Shown here piece by piece: positions 10,851 through 23,142 of a DNA stretch of 64,000 nt. Position 1 is the stretch's first letter. Each line of letters opens with the position of its first letter. The stretch is from the NCBI RefSeq assembly GCF_019649055.1, contig NW_026570288.1, forward strand, positions 372,001 through 436,000. Reading direction: 5' to 3'. The notes beneath the pieces were generated by a model. That model was not told the origin of the DNA, made no database searches, and saw only the letters and a program-made list of their open reading frames with translations. The DNA is from Paramacrobiotus metropolitanus. Lineage: Eukaryota > Tardigrada > Eutardigrada > Parachela > Macrobiotidae. A program made the position numbers and the translations under genes.

Positions 10851-13800
10851 CTAGCCTGCCCTGGCCAGCGCGGGGAAGGGGCGGACGGCCAAGTCGAGAA
10901 GCCAGTGGAAGTCCAAGGGGCGGAAATTGTCCACCGTCTGGCAAGGCTGTTCCAATTCTGCGCAGATTAAACACCAGTTTTTTAACGGTTTTACCCAAAC
11001 GATGCCGGCAAAAATTAGTTTACATTATACAGTTAAGGTAAATAAATTGGTCAAAATATTACACAGCAGCTAGTACCGTAGTAGAGCAGAGACTTGTAAT
11101 AAAAAAATTATTTGAACAGGAAAAATATTTTAAACTGTTTCAATAACTAACTGAATTCCAAAACACAAAAACTGCAGTAAATACAGAGGGTTATTCAGCC
11201 AAGTGTGGTCAGCGCATTAAAAAATTCCTATAATTCAGCCGTTGCGCAGAGTCAGATTCTAATAATTGTTTTATTATGGCAAATTAGTTTTGATGCTTTT
11301 TGCAAGTTTTTGTGACAATCGGGTTTAAACAGCCCGCAATATTGGCTACTGACCTAAAGACTCCGACTCTAAACCTTTGACCAGGCAAAATTTGGCTTTC
11401 GATGATCTGGCCTTAAAAGGATCGTCTGCTTTTCAAATCTGGATGGTTTTAATTGTGAAAAACGACGATCCGAATATTTTTTATAGCAAAAACGATTCCA
11501 TATTCTTGCGCGTTCTTGCGGTAGGACGGCTGGAAAAAACGCGAAAACAGGAAGACACTCGCAAGAGCCATGCTCAATGTGCGAATTGTTACTCACGGAG
11601 CTATGGCTATCCTTTTCGTTCCTCCACAAACTAAAGTTGTAACGCAGGTCTTCCTTCACAATTTACAATGTTCATTGGTCGAAAAAGACGCTCCACGGAT
11701 TAAGCCTGGCAGAGAGGAAGAAGTCATCCAGAACCAGAGATGTGCTCCCGGGAGCACTGCTGAGAAAACAAGGATGTAGCTTCCTGATCGAAAAAACTGG
11801 TAATTCCTTCTGAAAAGGTTTGTTCGAAACCCATGACAGGTTTCCAGTCGATTATGGCGAAAACCCAAATTTTAAATTAATTTTGAGTAAAGGGAATCCA
11901 TTTCCTATAGCTGAACTGGTCAACTGTTGCCAACATGGTGGGGATAAACTGAATTTTTTCCTGGGCTACAGGATAACGAAATCTTGGCTCGGTTGAATTC
12001 AAAATGTGATTGAATGTTGTGGCTATTTGATAAAATTTTTAAAAAAGTAAAATGAGCCTGCAGCGGCTAAGCAGAAATTTTCCAAAAAGTGACCACACTT
12101 GGCTGAATAACCCTCTGTAAAGGCATCCAACTCCAAACAAAACCCTCACTGGATTGCAAAATATTTTTATTTATACATGTGAGTTAACTTACTAAATACG
12201 GGCAAATTTACGTGAATAAATAAATCCGAATTAAACAGAAAGAAACATACTTGACGCAAGTGTTCATGCGCATCAGCGGAGTGCGCTGCAGATTCCCGTG
12301 GACGTGCAGGATGTCGGCGATGCTGGCCCGGAACGCTTCCGGCTGGCTGATATGTGGGCTGCCCACGCTGGACAGCTGGAAGCTGTCAGCCAGGCGCCGC
12401 ATCGGTGACCGGCTGAAATTCTCGCCCTTCTGCGTCAACAAAACTACCGTCGCATTTTCCGTTGATTGAATTCAATCGACCGGCGAAACTGACCTTACAC
12501 TGAAAATTCTTGAGGATGAAATCCCAGGCATGCAATTCCGTGGGCTCGGGACGGCGGGAGACGCAGACCAGGCGCGGCACCAGGCTGGTCTCGTTGCTGA
12601 CCTGGAGATAACGCCAAATGACGATTACCGGCGATTTATAAAACAAATTCACCGGAAACTAACGTGCGCCAGTCCGTGCTGCCTCAGCGCGTACAACGCC
12701 AGTATCAAGTCTTTGCGGATAGCTTTGTGCAGCTGCTTCTCTACCGCCAGCTTCTCCGCCTGACACATTCACACAAATGCAGATTACAATTTAAATTCAC
12801 ACTGACTGTGCGAATTAAAATGGGAAAATTGAAAACCAAACATAAAAAAAATTCAAATTAATATTTACAAAACGCAAATTACGATTAGATTCTGATCAAA
12901 TTCAAATGAAAAAACTGGCATAAACTGAATTAACGATAAATACATACACCACAAATTAAAAATGTAGGACGTTCAAATTATCTGGCAAAACTGAAATTTA
13001 ACTTGACGAATTTAAAATTTAATAATTAAATTAAAATTTAATTTAATTTATTTTAAATTTAATTGATAAAACTGAAATAAGAAATTTTGGAAAAAGTTCT
13101 AAAATTTTGGCTCATCACAATATCCCTAACCTCTTGCAACACACGCCCATTGCGCCGCACTTTCAATTTGGCCCGCTCCCGAGTCAGATCCAGGACATGA
13201 GAGATGGCCCGAACTAGTCCCGCGGGCGCATCCCTGTAACAACGATTTTCGCTGAATTTATTCCTAATTATATTTAATTGTTCATTATTTATTAAATATT
13301 ATTTTTCTATTTTTTTCTTCCTGATTAATTTCCTTTTTTTATATGTTTTCATAGTGAAAACGAGAAACAGCCGCGCACTGCGCACCCCCAATGGTTGCCA
13401 TTGGTGGGGGTTTTCATGACGTTCTTGTGGAAGCGGCGCTGACTCAAACAGGTCAAGTTGCTCCAGGCCATTAGCTCCAGGACGCTGTAGGTGCGGCTGG
13501 CCATAAGCCGGAGTTCGCCCGGCGCGGTGGGGTCGTTAAAGGTCACTGTCTTGTTCTTCCGCTCCCACGCCACGTCGCCCGCGGTCTCGCGGCGGATGAC
13601 CGGCCGCGGCAGGCTGACGGTGGTTAATGCCGACGGAGGGACGGGTTTGCCGGGACTTCCGGAGGAAGATGGCGCTGAACAACGAAAAAAACATTGAGAT
13701 TATCGACGTCGATGGAGAAATTCCAGGGAAAACCCAACCCTTGTGGATGTGCTGGATGCAGCGCTCCAGATCGTCGACGAAGGTCTGGATATTGGCCAGG

Positions 13801-14060
13801 GCGTGTTCCTGCGCTAGTTTCTTCTTCCGGTACGGGCAGATAATCTGTCACGAACGACGTAATTAAAGTCAATATACACACGCACTGAAATTATAAGGCG
13901 GACGAACCGATCGATGGCCTCGTCGACCTTTACCGGCAGGTGACTACGTAGCTGGTGGCGCGCCGGTGACGCGGTTGGGCGCCGGGCCTCTCCGGAATTT
14001 GGCTGCGAATACGGCTTCTCCGCTCGGGTTAAGTGGATGTGATACGATAGCCGTCCGGTA
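10851..14060 (-). CDS. RUN-domain protein, RUNDC1-like; N-terminus and last junction unresolved
   Basis: Minus-strand exons with consistent phases are 13886-14060, 13739-13844, 13386-13674, 13131-13233, 12664-12759, 12494-12601 and 12251-12429. The encoded chain includes ANIQTFVDDLERCIQHIHK, VTFNDPTAPGELRLMASR, ISHVLDLTRERAKLKVRR, a helical AEKLAVEKQLHKAIRKDL segment, LHAWDFILKNF and SPMRRLADSFQL, which I recall as RUNDC1-like (RUN domains bind small GTPases or regulate autophagy). A final GC-rich exon near 10851-10957 reads DFHWLLDLAVRPFPALARAG then stop, like the RUN tail. Its phase does not fit the donor at 12250 (CAA|GTATGT). If that donor is used, the phase-consistent frame instead runs to a stop at 10759. 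An exon may be missing. No start codon was found; the first exon begins at acceptor 14061. Confidence 0.6.
11184..12117 (+). mobile_element. Tc1/mariner-type transposon, degenerate
   Basis: Perfect 28-bp terminal inverted repeats occupy 11184-11211 and 12090-12117 (start CAGAGGGTTATTCAGCC). They are flanked by TA on both sides (11182-11183 and 12118-12119), as in Tc1/mariner insertions. On the plus strand pieces of a transposase can be read in shifting frames, such as HGAMAILFVPPQTKVVTQV and RCAPGSTAEKT, resembling the family's VMVWGG..FVPxG and QQDxAPxHxxxxT regions. Stops and frameshifts make it inactive. It lies in the last intron of the RUN-domain gene. Confidence 0.8.
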
Positions 14061-14718
14061 CTGACATCCAGTATTGATAAACTTTTTATTATTGTTTGTT
14101 GTATAATCGACCGAAGCGAAGGTACGTACTCTACGTTCAAGGAAACGGGATTTTCTGTCAAACGATAATAACTAGCTAAACATCCAGCATAGTTGGAACT
14201 TGGAATTATTTTCACTGAGAATTTATTAGCGTATTTATAACAAGCAGTCAATTTTTTTCACCTCATTACGTTAACTGCTCAGTATCTGTAACATTCTGTG
14301 TGACCAACTGCTTATGGTTAGCTCGCGAAACTGATTATTTGGACTCGAAATTGAGAACAAACGCCTTATATCCGCTATCTAAGCGGATGGCCATTGTCTT
14401 GGCCAGATGCAGATCACCGCTATGGGTCTACAGCAACATCGGCTGCACAGCTGCACGGGCACCACAAGGAGTCCAGAGCGCAGACGGTTAAACGGGTCAG
14501 CTGCGGCAGCGGAGTGTTGGGGAAGTCAACGTGCTGCCATACTGAACCGCCCGGTTCCGTGCTGCAAAACAAAGCTTAAGTATTATTATTATTATCGTAC
14601 TGTAGTATTCACTAGCCACACTGCATTGCCGGAGATACTTCATATTCTATTGTGTAACCAGGCTACTGAACAATTGTTCATTCATTCTGGTTTGGTTATA
14701 TAGATATGAGATACAAGT

Positions 14719-14788
14719 TACCCAAACAAGGAATCGAATCCAGGGCATATAATCCTGAAGCCAGACGCACTATCACCACGCTATGAGC
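14719..14788 (-). repeat. tRNA-like relic or SINE head
   Basis: The minus strand has an A-box-like TAGCGTGGTGATAGTGCG and a B-box-like GGATTCGATTCC with correct spacing. No clean acceptor stem or anticodon arm can be folded. It is most likely a tRNA-derived SINE or pseudogene. It sits between the F-box and RUN-domain coding parts. Confidence 0.4.
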
Positions 14789-14923
14789 AGTTAACATTTA
14801 ATGTCGGCGGTTGTGTTGTACGGCGGCCGGGGCTCTCATTAAATCCCGGATGCCGTTACGGCCCGTTAGGAGTCCCGCAGCCATACATACAGGATGCGGT
14901 GATGTACGTATGCGAGTCAATAC

Positions 14924-17259
14924 TCACGCTGTGAGGAGATGGCGGAGGAAGCGCCAGTAGGTGTCGCGGGTTCGCCAGTACTCGTACATGTCCGAGGCCA
15001 TCCGCCGCATCGCCGCTGGCGGCTCCGGGAGTGCGGCCTCCATGGCCGTCCGCACGCTGGTCAGGAGGCTGACGGCATCCTGACTGCAGTCCAGCCGCAG
15101 AAACGGCAGGGCGACGCATAGCGGCGGGGCTGTGCTGGTGTTGCGCTGCTTGTAGGGGCCCCCGTCGGGGTTCCGGAGGGGCCGCAGCCAGTCCCAGTGG
15201 CGGACGGCGTCCTTCTGGACGTAGTCAACCATAATTACCTGACCGCTGCCGCTACACACATCCATCAACGGTGACAAGTGGTTGAGCGGGAAGAAGGTCG
15301 GGTGGTCGGCAGTGGCCGGGCTAGACGAGGACCACGTAGCCGGCAGGTCGTAGGTGACGACGCAGCGGTGATAGATGATGCGCTGCAGGCCGGCTGGCAG
15401 TTGCCGCATCCTGATTACCTGCCGCATGACGGTTAAATCAGCATCACCGTAGCTGTAACCATTGCTTCCCAGTGAATAGTCGGCGGGCCGCCATCGGCTC
15501 AGCACCAGCGTCCGCACGTCGGGGCTCAGCCCGTAGTATAACAGTAGGCCGAGACGGTGCATTTCGTCCGACTTGTTGGCACTGCGCACACGCAGGCCGA
15601 AATCCATGATGAAATGCCGGCGTAGCGAGAGGCTGCGAGCAGTCAGCTCGGTCCACGCTGGACTGACCCTGCAGTTAATGTACAGTAAGCGTTTATCACG
15701 TCACGTGTGGTTAGTTGCAGCTTTGCACCGTGTACGCTTTACGCATACAATGCGCTACACATGCAAGCCTATTAATTTCTTACCGTTGCAATCTGGTGCG
15801 AGTGACAACATCCACCAACTCCAGCATATTCTCTATGATTTCCAGCGGCAGACCAGCTAAACCGCTGCCGACGTCGTCATGGGAAATGGCATCACCCCTG
15901 GGACTAGAGATGGCAACGGCTCAGCCGAAGCCGTTTAAGCCGCGGCTAAGCCGGCTTCGGCTGAGCCGGCTCGACCAAAAATTGTAGCCGCAGCCGATGC
16001 AAGCCGAGCCGATTGAGCCGGCTCAGGGCCTCAGCCAGCCACGAGCCAGCCGTAAGCCGATGTCGGCTAACGGCTTGCACATTAGGGGGAAAAATGTGTA
16101 AGAAAGTACAATTTTATCTTTTTTGGCCCGTTCAAAGCCGATTTTGAGACTTGAAGACTCAATAGTCTTATAAAAAAGCGCTGAATTTTCGTTTCAGAGA
16201 TCTCTTTTTCCATTAAAAACTGACGAAAAACAGTTTTTTTGACCAAAAACAGCTGAAAACTTTGCTTTTTAGTGAAAAAATACTTGCGTTTTTCTGCGCT
16301 AAAAAACTATCGTCTAAGCCGGCTCCGAGCCGGCTTAGCCGGCTCGCGTTCAAAACCGAGCCGTTTGAGCCGGCTTAGATAGGTGAGCCGACACTTTCGA
16401 ACCGGCTCGCTATTTTAGCCAGCCGCAGCCAGCCGATAAGCCGTTAAGCCAGCCGTTGCCATCTCTACCTGGGACAGCCATACCATGATACGGCATTATC
16501 GTTAGCCAATACGCCATTCTGCAAGCAACGGCGGACGCATTCCGACAGCATCTCCACACTCCAATTGCAAGCTTCCTCCTGCCGCTGCCAAATGACGAAC
16601 TTGACGGAATTCTGGCCCAAACCCATGTAATACCGTAATTCATCCCCGATCGCCCGCCGCATCGGGGCGCTGACGGCCCGGCACTGCGCGGCGTACAGAG
16701 CGCGCTTCATCTCGAACTGCAGCCGGTTCTCATCGATACTGTTGATGTGCGCCACGTCCATCGTCTCGGTCGTGTAGGCGGCGTAGACGCCTTGGTATGG
16801 CGAAGCCGGCGGTTGTAACACCGTCCGACGAGGCGGCCGCTCGGCGGCAATCTGCAGCGGATGCACCAGCTGGCGCGGTGCAGCGGCTCCTGTCTGACTC
16901 TGCACACAGCACATCAACTGGCCGCTGAGGCAAACGGCCACAACGTCGGCGCGCTGGAATATCAGCGGCGCGGTAGGGTCGGCGCGCAACGCCGCCAGTA
17001 CCGTGAAGAAGTCGCCGCACGTCTCCGTGAGCAGGGCATGGGGGAAGACCTGGCGGGCGGGCAGCCAGGCGGCCGGTAAAAAATTACAGTGGAAGTTGAC
17101 GAAGATTTGCTGCTGGTCGTCGGCAATGTCCTCGATGAAGCCCAGGTACCAAGCACCGCTTAGCTTCACCATCACGGTGTTGCCGCTGCTGACACTGCGG
17201 CCGAATCGGCGGTACGGCCATGGTTCGAGGCCCACTTGATACTTGGATTCGGCATCCAT
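14924..17259 (-). CDS. F-box protein with N-terminal Tudor-like segment
   Basis: Exons on the minus strand are 16469-17259, 15784-15897 and 14924-15668; phases agree and give 549 residues with the TGA at 14924-14926. The start ATG at 17259 opens MDAESKYQVGL. Residues about 30-55 (NTVMVKLSGAWYLGFIEDI) look like a small beta-barrel fold. The F-box is LAGLPLEIIENMLELVDV followed across an intron by RVSPAWTELTARSL. F-box proteins recruit substrates to SCF ubiquitin ligases; the long C-terminal part would be the substrate side but is not recognised. The first intron is a hAT-like transposon with its target duplication. A strong donor GC|GTGAGT overlaps the stop codon and is in phase with the RUN-domain exon ending at 14060, so a longer spliced form is possible. 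Confidence 0.75.
15905..16467. mobile_element. hAT-like non-autonomous element acting as an intron
   Basis: 563 bp with 17-bp terminal inverted repeats starting TAGAGATGGCAACGGCT, flanked by identical 8-bp copies of CCTGGGAC at 15897-15904 and 16468-16475. The subterminal parts are rich in GCCGGCT and AGCCG repeats; the middle is AT-rich with no transposase. An 8-bp duplication and TAGAG ends are typical of hAT elements. The element interrupts an exon of the F-box gene. On the minus strand its junctions read CCCAG|GTAGAG and CTCTAGTCCCAG|GGG, which form usable splice sites that restore the frame. Confidence 0.85.
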
Positions 17260-18053
17260 ACTGTATGCAGGTTGCCGATGCGAAGCTGGTATGATATAAC
17301 GTCGCTAATTACGGAGTAATTGTCAGGCCCGCTTCGCTAAACGACGTCAAGCAGTCGCACAAGCGCCGCCCACATACCTGCAAGGCCACAGACTACTTGT
17401 AGAAGTATTACTCAAATTTCAACATTACCGCGCTAGGAAGATGTACCGTGGCGACAGATAATCAGCGAGATCATAAAGGAAAAGCCATTCGTTTACTACT
17501 ACAAAGCGACTCATGGGATTGCCGAGACAGTACCACTATGTCAGCCACCGACGGGTCGGCAGCGGGTTAACAGCAAGACGACGTTGCATGAATTGGACGC
17601 TAAATAGCCTAAATTCAAAGAACTCTGCTTTTACAACAGTCAACACAAGAACAGTCCCTCGTTAACCCTTCCACAAAATCTCCAAGCCAACACTGCCAAA
17701 GATAAAAATGTAATCCATGAATCTTTTGGCATTTGGCAAATAGCAGTATATCGCGAACAAAGTACGTTAAGAATGTCTGTGGTTTTTCCTACGACATAGC
17801 GCAGCAATCTATTCAACGGCTCCTCACACGGACATTCACTCAAATCTCAGCTGCTTTTCTTCAGTCGCGGGGTACAAAGTTGCAAGCTTACAGTAGTCAG
17901 AAGTGAGAAAATTCTTGAAGACAAAATTAATATTACTTAGTTGAAAAAAATCTACGTATATACGTTGAGTGCAATATACTTACGTAAGTATGTTGCACTC
18001 GTAGTACGTCTACTACGTAGTAAATATTCAATAATACGTGCTACGCAGTACAA
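17260..18053. other. Upstream region of the F-box gene
   Basis: Presumed promoter of the minus-strand F-box gene, but no clear TATA box seen. One short minus-strand open frame (17640-17843) has no recognisable domain. The 17950-18050 stretch is full of TACGTA and ACGTAC words. Confidence 0.35.
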
Positions 18054-18291
18054 GGGGGCATCCATAAATTACGTACGCAGAAAACCTCGGTTTTTTCACC
18101 CCTCCTTCTCCCTTCGTAGCGGTCCGTTACGTTTGCTTGACCCCTCCTCCCTGGTTCACTCAGATGCGGATTATATGTATAATCCGCATCTTTCACTCTG
18201 CAGTCAGCTTGTCACATTTTTTGGACCCTTCCCTCCCTGGTTCGCTGCGTACCTCCCTGGTTCGCTGCGTACGTAATTTATGGATCCCCCC
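18054..18291. mobile_element. MITE with 26-bp-class inverted repeats
   Basis: The left end GGGGGCATCCATAAATTACG and the right end are inverted copies apart from one base near the tip; the match runs on through TACGCAG. The interior contains a perfect palindrome at 18162-18191 and a tandem duplication of CTGGTTCGCTGCGTAC near 18237-18270. There is no coding capacity. Confidence 0.7.
18162..18191. repeat. Perfect 14-bp palindrome with 2-nt spacer
   Basis: Arms AGATGCGGATTATA and TATAATCCGCATCT are separated by TG. It lies inside the MITE and could extrude as a cruciform or fold as a hairpin in RNA. Confidence 0.8.
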
Positions 18292-18445
18292 ATACGCGCC
18301 AGGGTACGTAGTGTAGTATGTACGATCCGCAACTAGAGGATAGACGAAACGGCCACCACCCAACAGATGGCAGCTAAAATAATTACTCGCACCTCACGTC
18401 AACGGATATACGTCATGATGCGATGGACAAAGCGGAAGTAAGTAC

Positions 18446-21400
18446 GGCCAGGTGCTTATGGCGGGCACCCGCCTTGGCGAGTGTGTCAAGGCGGGTGTCA
18501 ACCATCAGGCGGGCGTCGGTGGCGGGCAATGCAGAAATGCATTTGCACAATGCATTTTTCCCACTAGCTGCGCATTAAAGCTGCTAGTGCGAGTCATACA
18601 CTATAAGTACGTGCTTACGCTACTTCACGCTTTATGACTAATGATACCTTTAAAACAATCCATTACAACATTGTTTACAAAAAAGACTCTGCAGCCAACA
18701 AATCAGTAGAAAGATCTGCTTGAGTCATAATTTAAAAAATGCGTAATGCTAGGATAAATGTCCAATTGACCCGTTACCTTGATAGCGGACTTATTCTACT
18801 GGCTTCCAGGGCTCACTTAACTGGCCAGGTATTTTTCAAATCACTAAAAAGAATTGTTTTCTTTTATACAAAAATACAAAGGTAGAATGCACAGACGCAA
18901 ATATTTAAATATATATTTTGCCTATATAGGACTTGCGTAGAGGCGACGACAGTTATAATAAAATTAGGACAAGCAGTTCAGTATTACTAAATAAACTAAC
19001 ATTACGCATTCAAGAAGAGAGGGCAACTTCACCTGACACGCATCAATATTTACGGTGATTATTTAGAACAACGCCAGGTTAATTTTATTTTCAATTGCAA
19101 CTGTCCATAGTTAACAGCGATGCCATTTTGTGGCATTTATGCACCAAAAAAAACATCAATATCTTACAGCGAACCAAATTATGCATATGTAATCAGTCTT
19201 GTTTTAAAATAAACTGTCTAACGTTAGCGCATTACAGAGCCAATTATATGGCTCTTTTTATAAGCTGCTATAAGACTAAAAAAAAAGGTAAATGGTATCA
19301 TTTTTTCAAGCACGCTTTCATCCCTTTAAAACAACAAGTAGATTTAACTGATATTTCAAAAAATTGAAGCGATCACAGCAGCTTTTTCTGCAACAATTTT
19401 CGACCAGAGCAAAGCCAAAAAAGAAGCACTTTGAAAAAAATAATTTTGCTTCAGCCCTAAAATGGTCTCATAACTGCAATGTTTACTTGTGGCAGCTAAA
19501 GCGTAACAACATTTCTTGACATCAAACGGAAAGCCTGTAGTATACTGCAACAAAATAGGCTGCAACCTAAATTCAAGAGATTGTTTCGGGAAAAGTTTTC
19601 TATTCAGGATAGCAACTTAGGCCCCAGCCTAAATCTGGTAACCGCAGATTATTAAGAAGGAATGCATACCAAAAAGGCCTTTCCAATTTTGCTCGAACCC
19701 GAAGATCGAAACAAGTGAAAAAAATGGTCTGTGGCAAAGTGAATGAAGGTAAAAAACACTTAGGCTGTAGCCTTAAATGTTGAAAAAAATTTGGGAAACT
19801 GCAGCGGTAAAAATAGAAGAATTGAGTAAATCGCGTTTTGCCTAAAATTTCTATCCGATACAGGTTGACAACTTTTTAATTTGTTTTTGAAAACTACTAT
19901 GCGTGCGTTTGCGAGTAAAACCAGATTGTATGAGACTATCGCTTAAAGCAAAAACGGTTTACATGTATGTAAACTGTTAGTAGACCAAATTGCGTTTTCT
20001 GTTTGCTGGTCACTGACTAGTAGCCAGACTGCCCGTAAATTTTAACTGTAAAGATGAAAGATTTATCGAGTGTTACATTTTTTTCATTAGCGAGAAAAAA
20101 TCATGTTTATTAGAATGATAGTTGCTCAGTTTACCGGCATCAGGGTATGCACGAGACTGTGAGAATACGGTCAACGGTTTCTTTAGCATTTAAATGCATT
20201 ATGCCTGCTAATTTACTAACGCTGACAATTTTGTTTTTTACGATTTGAGGCCAATTTGTGTGGCCCACTGTTATGTTTAAATTTGGTCATTTTTTCTGAT
20301 CTATGTAACTTACTATTCTTAATTCTTGCCTTTAATTTTTTTACAAAAGTTATTTAAGTTTATTTGTTGCTTTAAGGTAGATAACAAAAAGCGGCTGCTT
20401 GAAAAAATAAGGGATGGTGTAGAACAGGGGACACATTGATTTTTGTATTCAACTTTTAAAAAAATCGATTTTTCGAAGGTGTCAAAGCGATCCACGTCAT
20501 ATAGCTTTACATCCTTCTATGTTTTCAGTTTGTTGCGTGATTGAACCTGCTGCTTACAGTCAAAACCAACAAAAGACTACGACAGTCAAACAGTCAAAAC
20601 AAACTAAAAGACTACAAAACGTTCATTTTTTGACTTAGTTTTAAAAAAACGAGTTTAGCCACGAAAACAAAAAGGCGCACAAAAAAGGCTCTTGGCAAAG
20701 TAGAAGTGCGCTACTGTTTAGGCAAGTGCAGTGCAATTGATGCCTCGGTGCAATGTGCAATTCGGCGGTGCCCGCCACTGATTGAAACCCGCCTTATTGC
20801 ACCCGCCAAGGCGGGTGCGATAAGGCGGGTGTAAACCATCAGGCGGGCGTCGGTAGCGGGCAATGCAGAAATTCATTTGCACAGTGCACTTTCCCGCTAG
20901 CTGCGCATCCAAGCTGCTAGTGCGAGTCATAACTAGCGTTAGCAAGTAGCTTACTAACGCTACTCCACGCTTTTTAAAACCAACCGTTACAATACTGTTT
21001 ACAAAAAAGATTTACCCAGATATTTCTAAATCGACTTGTTAAGCTGCTTAGCTATAATTCAAAAAATGTGTAATGCAGGATAAATGTCCCAGTGACCCGT
21101 TACTCTGATTGCGGACTTATTCTGGCTCTAGGATTCACTTAACCTTGGTAGATATTTTTCAAATCACTAAAAAGAATTAATTTCTTTTATACAAAAATAC
21201 TAGATTAAAGGCACAGACGCAAAATATTTAAATATATATTTTGTTTTCAAAAAGCTTGCGTGGAGACGATGACAGTTATAAAATTAGGACTTTGAAGCAG
21301 TTCAATACTAATAACTATACGAACATTCCGCGTTAAAAAAAGAGATGGCAACTTCACCTAACACGCACCGATATTTACGCCTACGGTTTGGAGCAGCGCC

Positions 21401-23142
21401 AGGTTAATTTAATTTTTAATTGTAGCTGTCTGAGTTAACAGCGATGCCATTTTGTGGCATTTATGCACTAAACAAATTATTAATACTTTACAGCAAGCCA
21501 AATTATGCATATATATAATCAGTTTGGTTTGTTAAATAACTGTCCAACGTTAGCGCATTACAGAGCCAATTATCTGGCTTTCATTTATAAGATGCTATGA
21601 GACGCAAAAGAAAAAAGTAATAAATGATATCATTTTGTAAGCACGTGTTTCTGAGCATTCATCGCTTAAGAACAACAAGATGATTTTATTGATATTTAAA
21701 AAGACAAACCGCTCAAAGCAGCAGTTTTGAAAAACAATTTTCGACCAAAGCGAAACAAAAAAGAGGCACTTTGAAAAGAAAACCAATTTTACTTCAGTCC
21801 TGAAATGGTCTTACAATTTCAGTGTTTATTTGCGGAAGTTAAAAGGTAACAGCATTTCTTGACATCAAACGAAAAGTCTGTTGTATACTGCAACGAAATA
21901 GGTTGCAACCTAAATTCAAAGAATTTTTTCGGGAAACGTCTTTGATTCAGGCTACCAACTTAGGCCATAGCCTAAATCTGGTAACCGCAGCTTATTAACA
22001 AAGAATGCATTCCAAATAAGCCTTTCCAATTTTGCTCGAATCCAAAGATCGAAACAGGTAAAACAATGTTCTGTAATAAAGTAAATGATGGTAAAAAACA
22101 CTTAGGCTGTAGCCTTAATTATTGAAAAAAATTGAAAAAAAACTGGGGAAACTGCAGTAAAAAAAATAGAAGTGTTCAGTAAATTGCGTTTTTCTCAACC
22201 TTTTTATGTGATACAGGGTGAAACCTTTTTTAATTTGTTTTTGATAAAGAAAATAATGGTGTCAAACAAGATTGTATGGGACTAAAGCAAAAACGGTTTA
22301 CATATACGATATATGTAAGCAGTTAGTAGACCGAATTGCGTTTTTCGCTACTGGTCTCTGACTGGTAGCCTGAATGTCTCGTAGATTTTAACAGTACGGC
22401 TAGAAGACTTAATCGAATATAAATTTTGTCATTAGCGATACAAAATCATAATTATTTGAATGATATTTGCTTAATTTCCCGGCACCAGGGTATGGCCGAG
22501 ACTCTGTGAGCATACGGTGAACGGTTTTTTAAGCATTTAAATACATTATGCCAGCTAAGTAGCTAACACTGACAATATCATTCTGTACGTTTTTTTATCT
22601 ACATAACTTACTATTCTCAATTTTTGCTGTTAGTTTTTATATAAAGGTCTTTTTTGTTTGTTTGGTGCTTTAAAGTAGATAACCATATATAACGGCTGCT
22701 TGAGAAAATATAGAATGGTGTCAGGATACGTTGGTTTTTTATTCAACTTTACAAAAAGTCATTCGAAATTCTGAAGGTGTCAAAGCGACCCACATCATAT
22801 AGCTTTACATCCTTTTCTGTTTTTAGGTGGTCACGTGATTGAACCTGCTTCCTACATGCAGGACAGTTAAAACAAACAGAAAGACTACAAAACGTTCGTT
22901 TTTTTGACTTACAGTTTTAAAAGAACGAGTTCAGTCACGAAAAACAAAAAGGCGAATACACAAAAGCTTTTCAAATTAAAAAGGCTCGTGGCAAAGTAGA
23001 AGTGCACTACCGATTAGGCAAGTGCAGCGCACTTGATGCCTCAGTGCAATGTGCAATTAAGCGGTGCCCGCCACTGATATTGACGATTGAAACCCGCCTT
23101 ATTGCGCCCGCCAAGGCGGGTGCCCGCCATAAGCACCTGGCC
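18446..23142. mobile_element. 4.7-kb twin element: two 2.3-kb tandem copies between 34-bp inverted repeats
   Basis: Perfect 34-bp inverted repeats lie at 18446-18479 and 23109-23142 (start GGCCAGGTGCTTATGGCG), both preceded by GTAC. Between them are two diverged direct copies of about 2.3 kb: CCATCAGGCGGGCGTCGGT recurs at 18502 and 20836, and GCCCGCCACTGAT at 20770 and 23066. Each copy starts and ends in GC-rich GGCGGG/CCCGCC sequence and has an AT-rich interior with motifs such as TTAGGCTGTAGCCTTAA. No open frame of note is present, so it is non-autonomous. Superfamily not recognised. Confidence 0.75.

Noticed and set aside
14719-14788. Functional tRNA gene
   Set aside because: A- and B-box-like motifs exist, but no acceptor stem or anticodon loop can be formed.
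16730-17079. Arg-rich frames on both strands
   Set aside because: Out-of-frame readings of the GC-rich F-box first exon.
17640-17843. Minus-strand 67-codon frame upstream of the F-box gene
   Set aside because: Looks protein-like in places, but it has no splice link, domain or conserved context.
18446-23142. CRISPR-like or satellite array
   Set aside because: Only two long diverged units with transposon-like ends; no short regular repeats with spacers.
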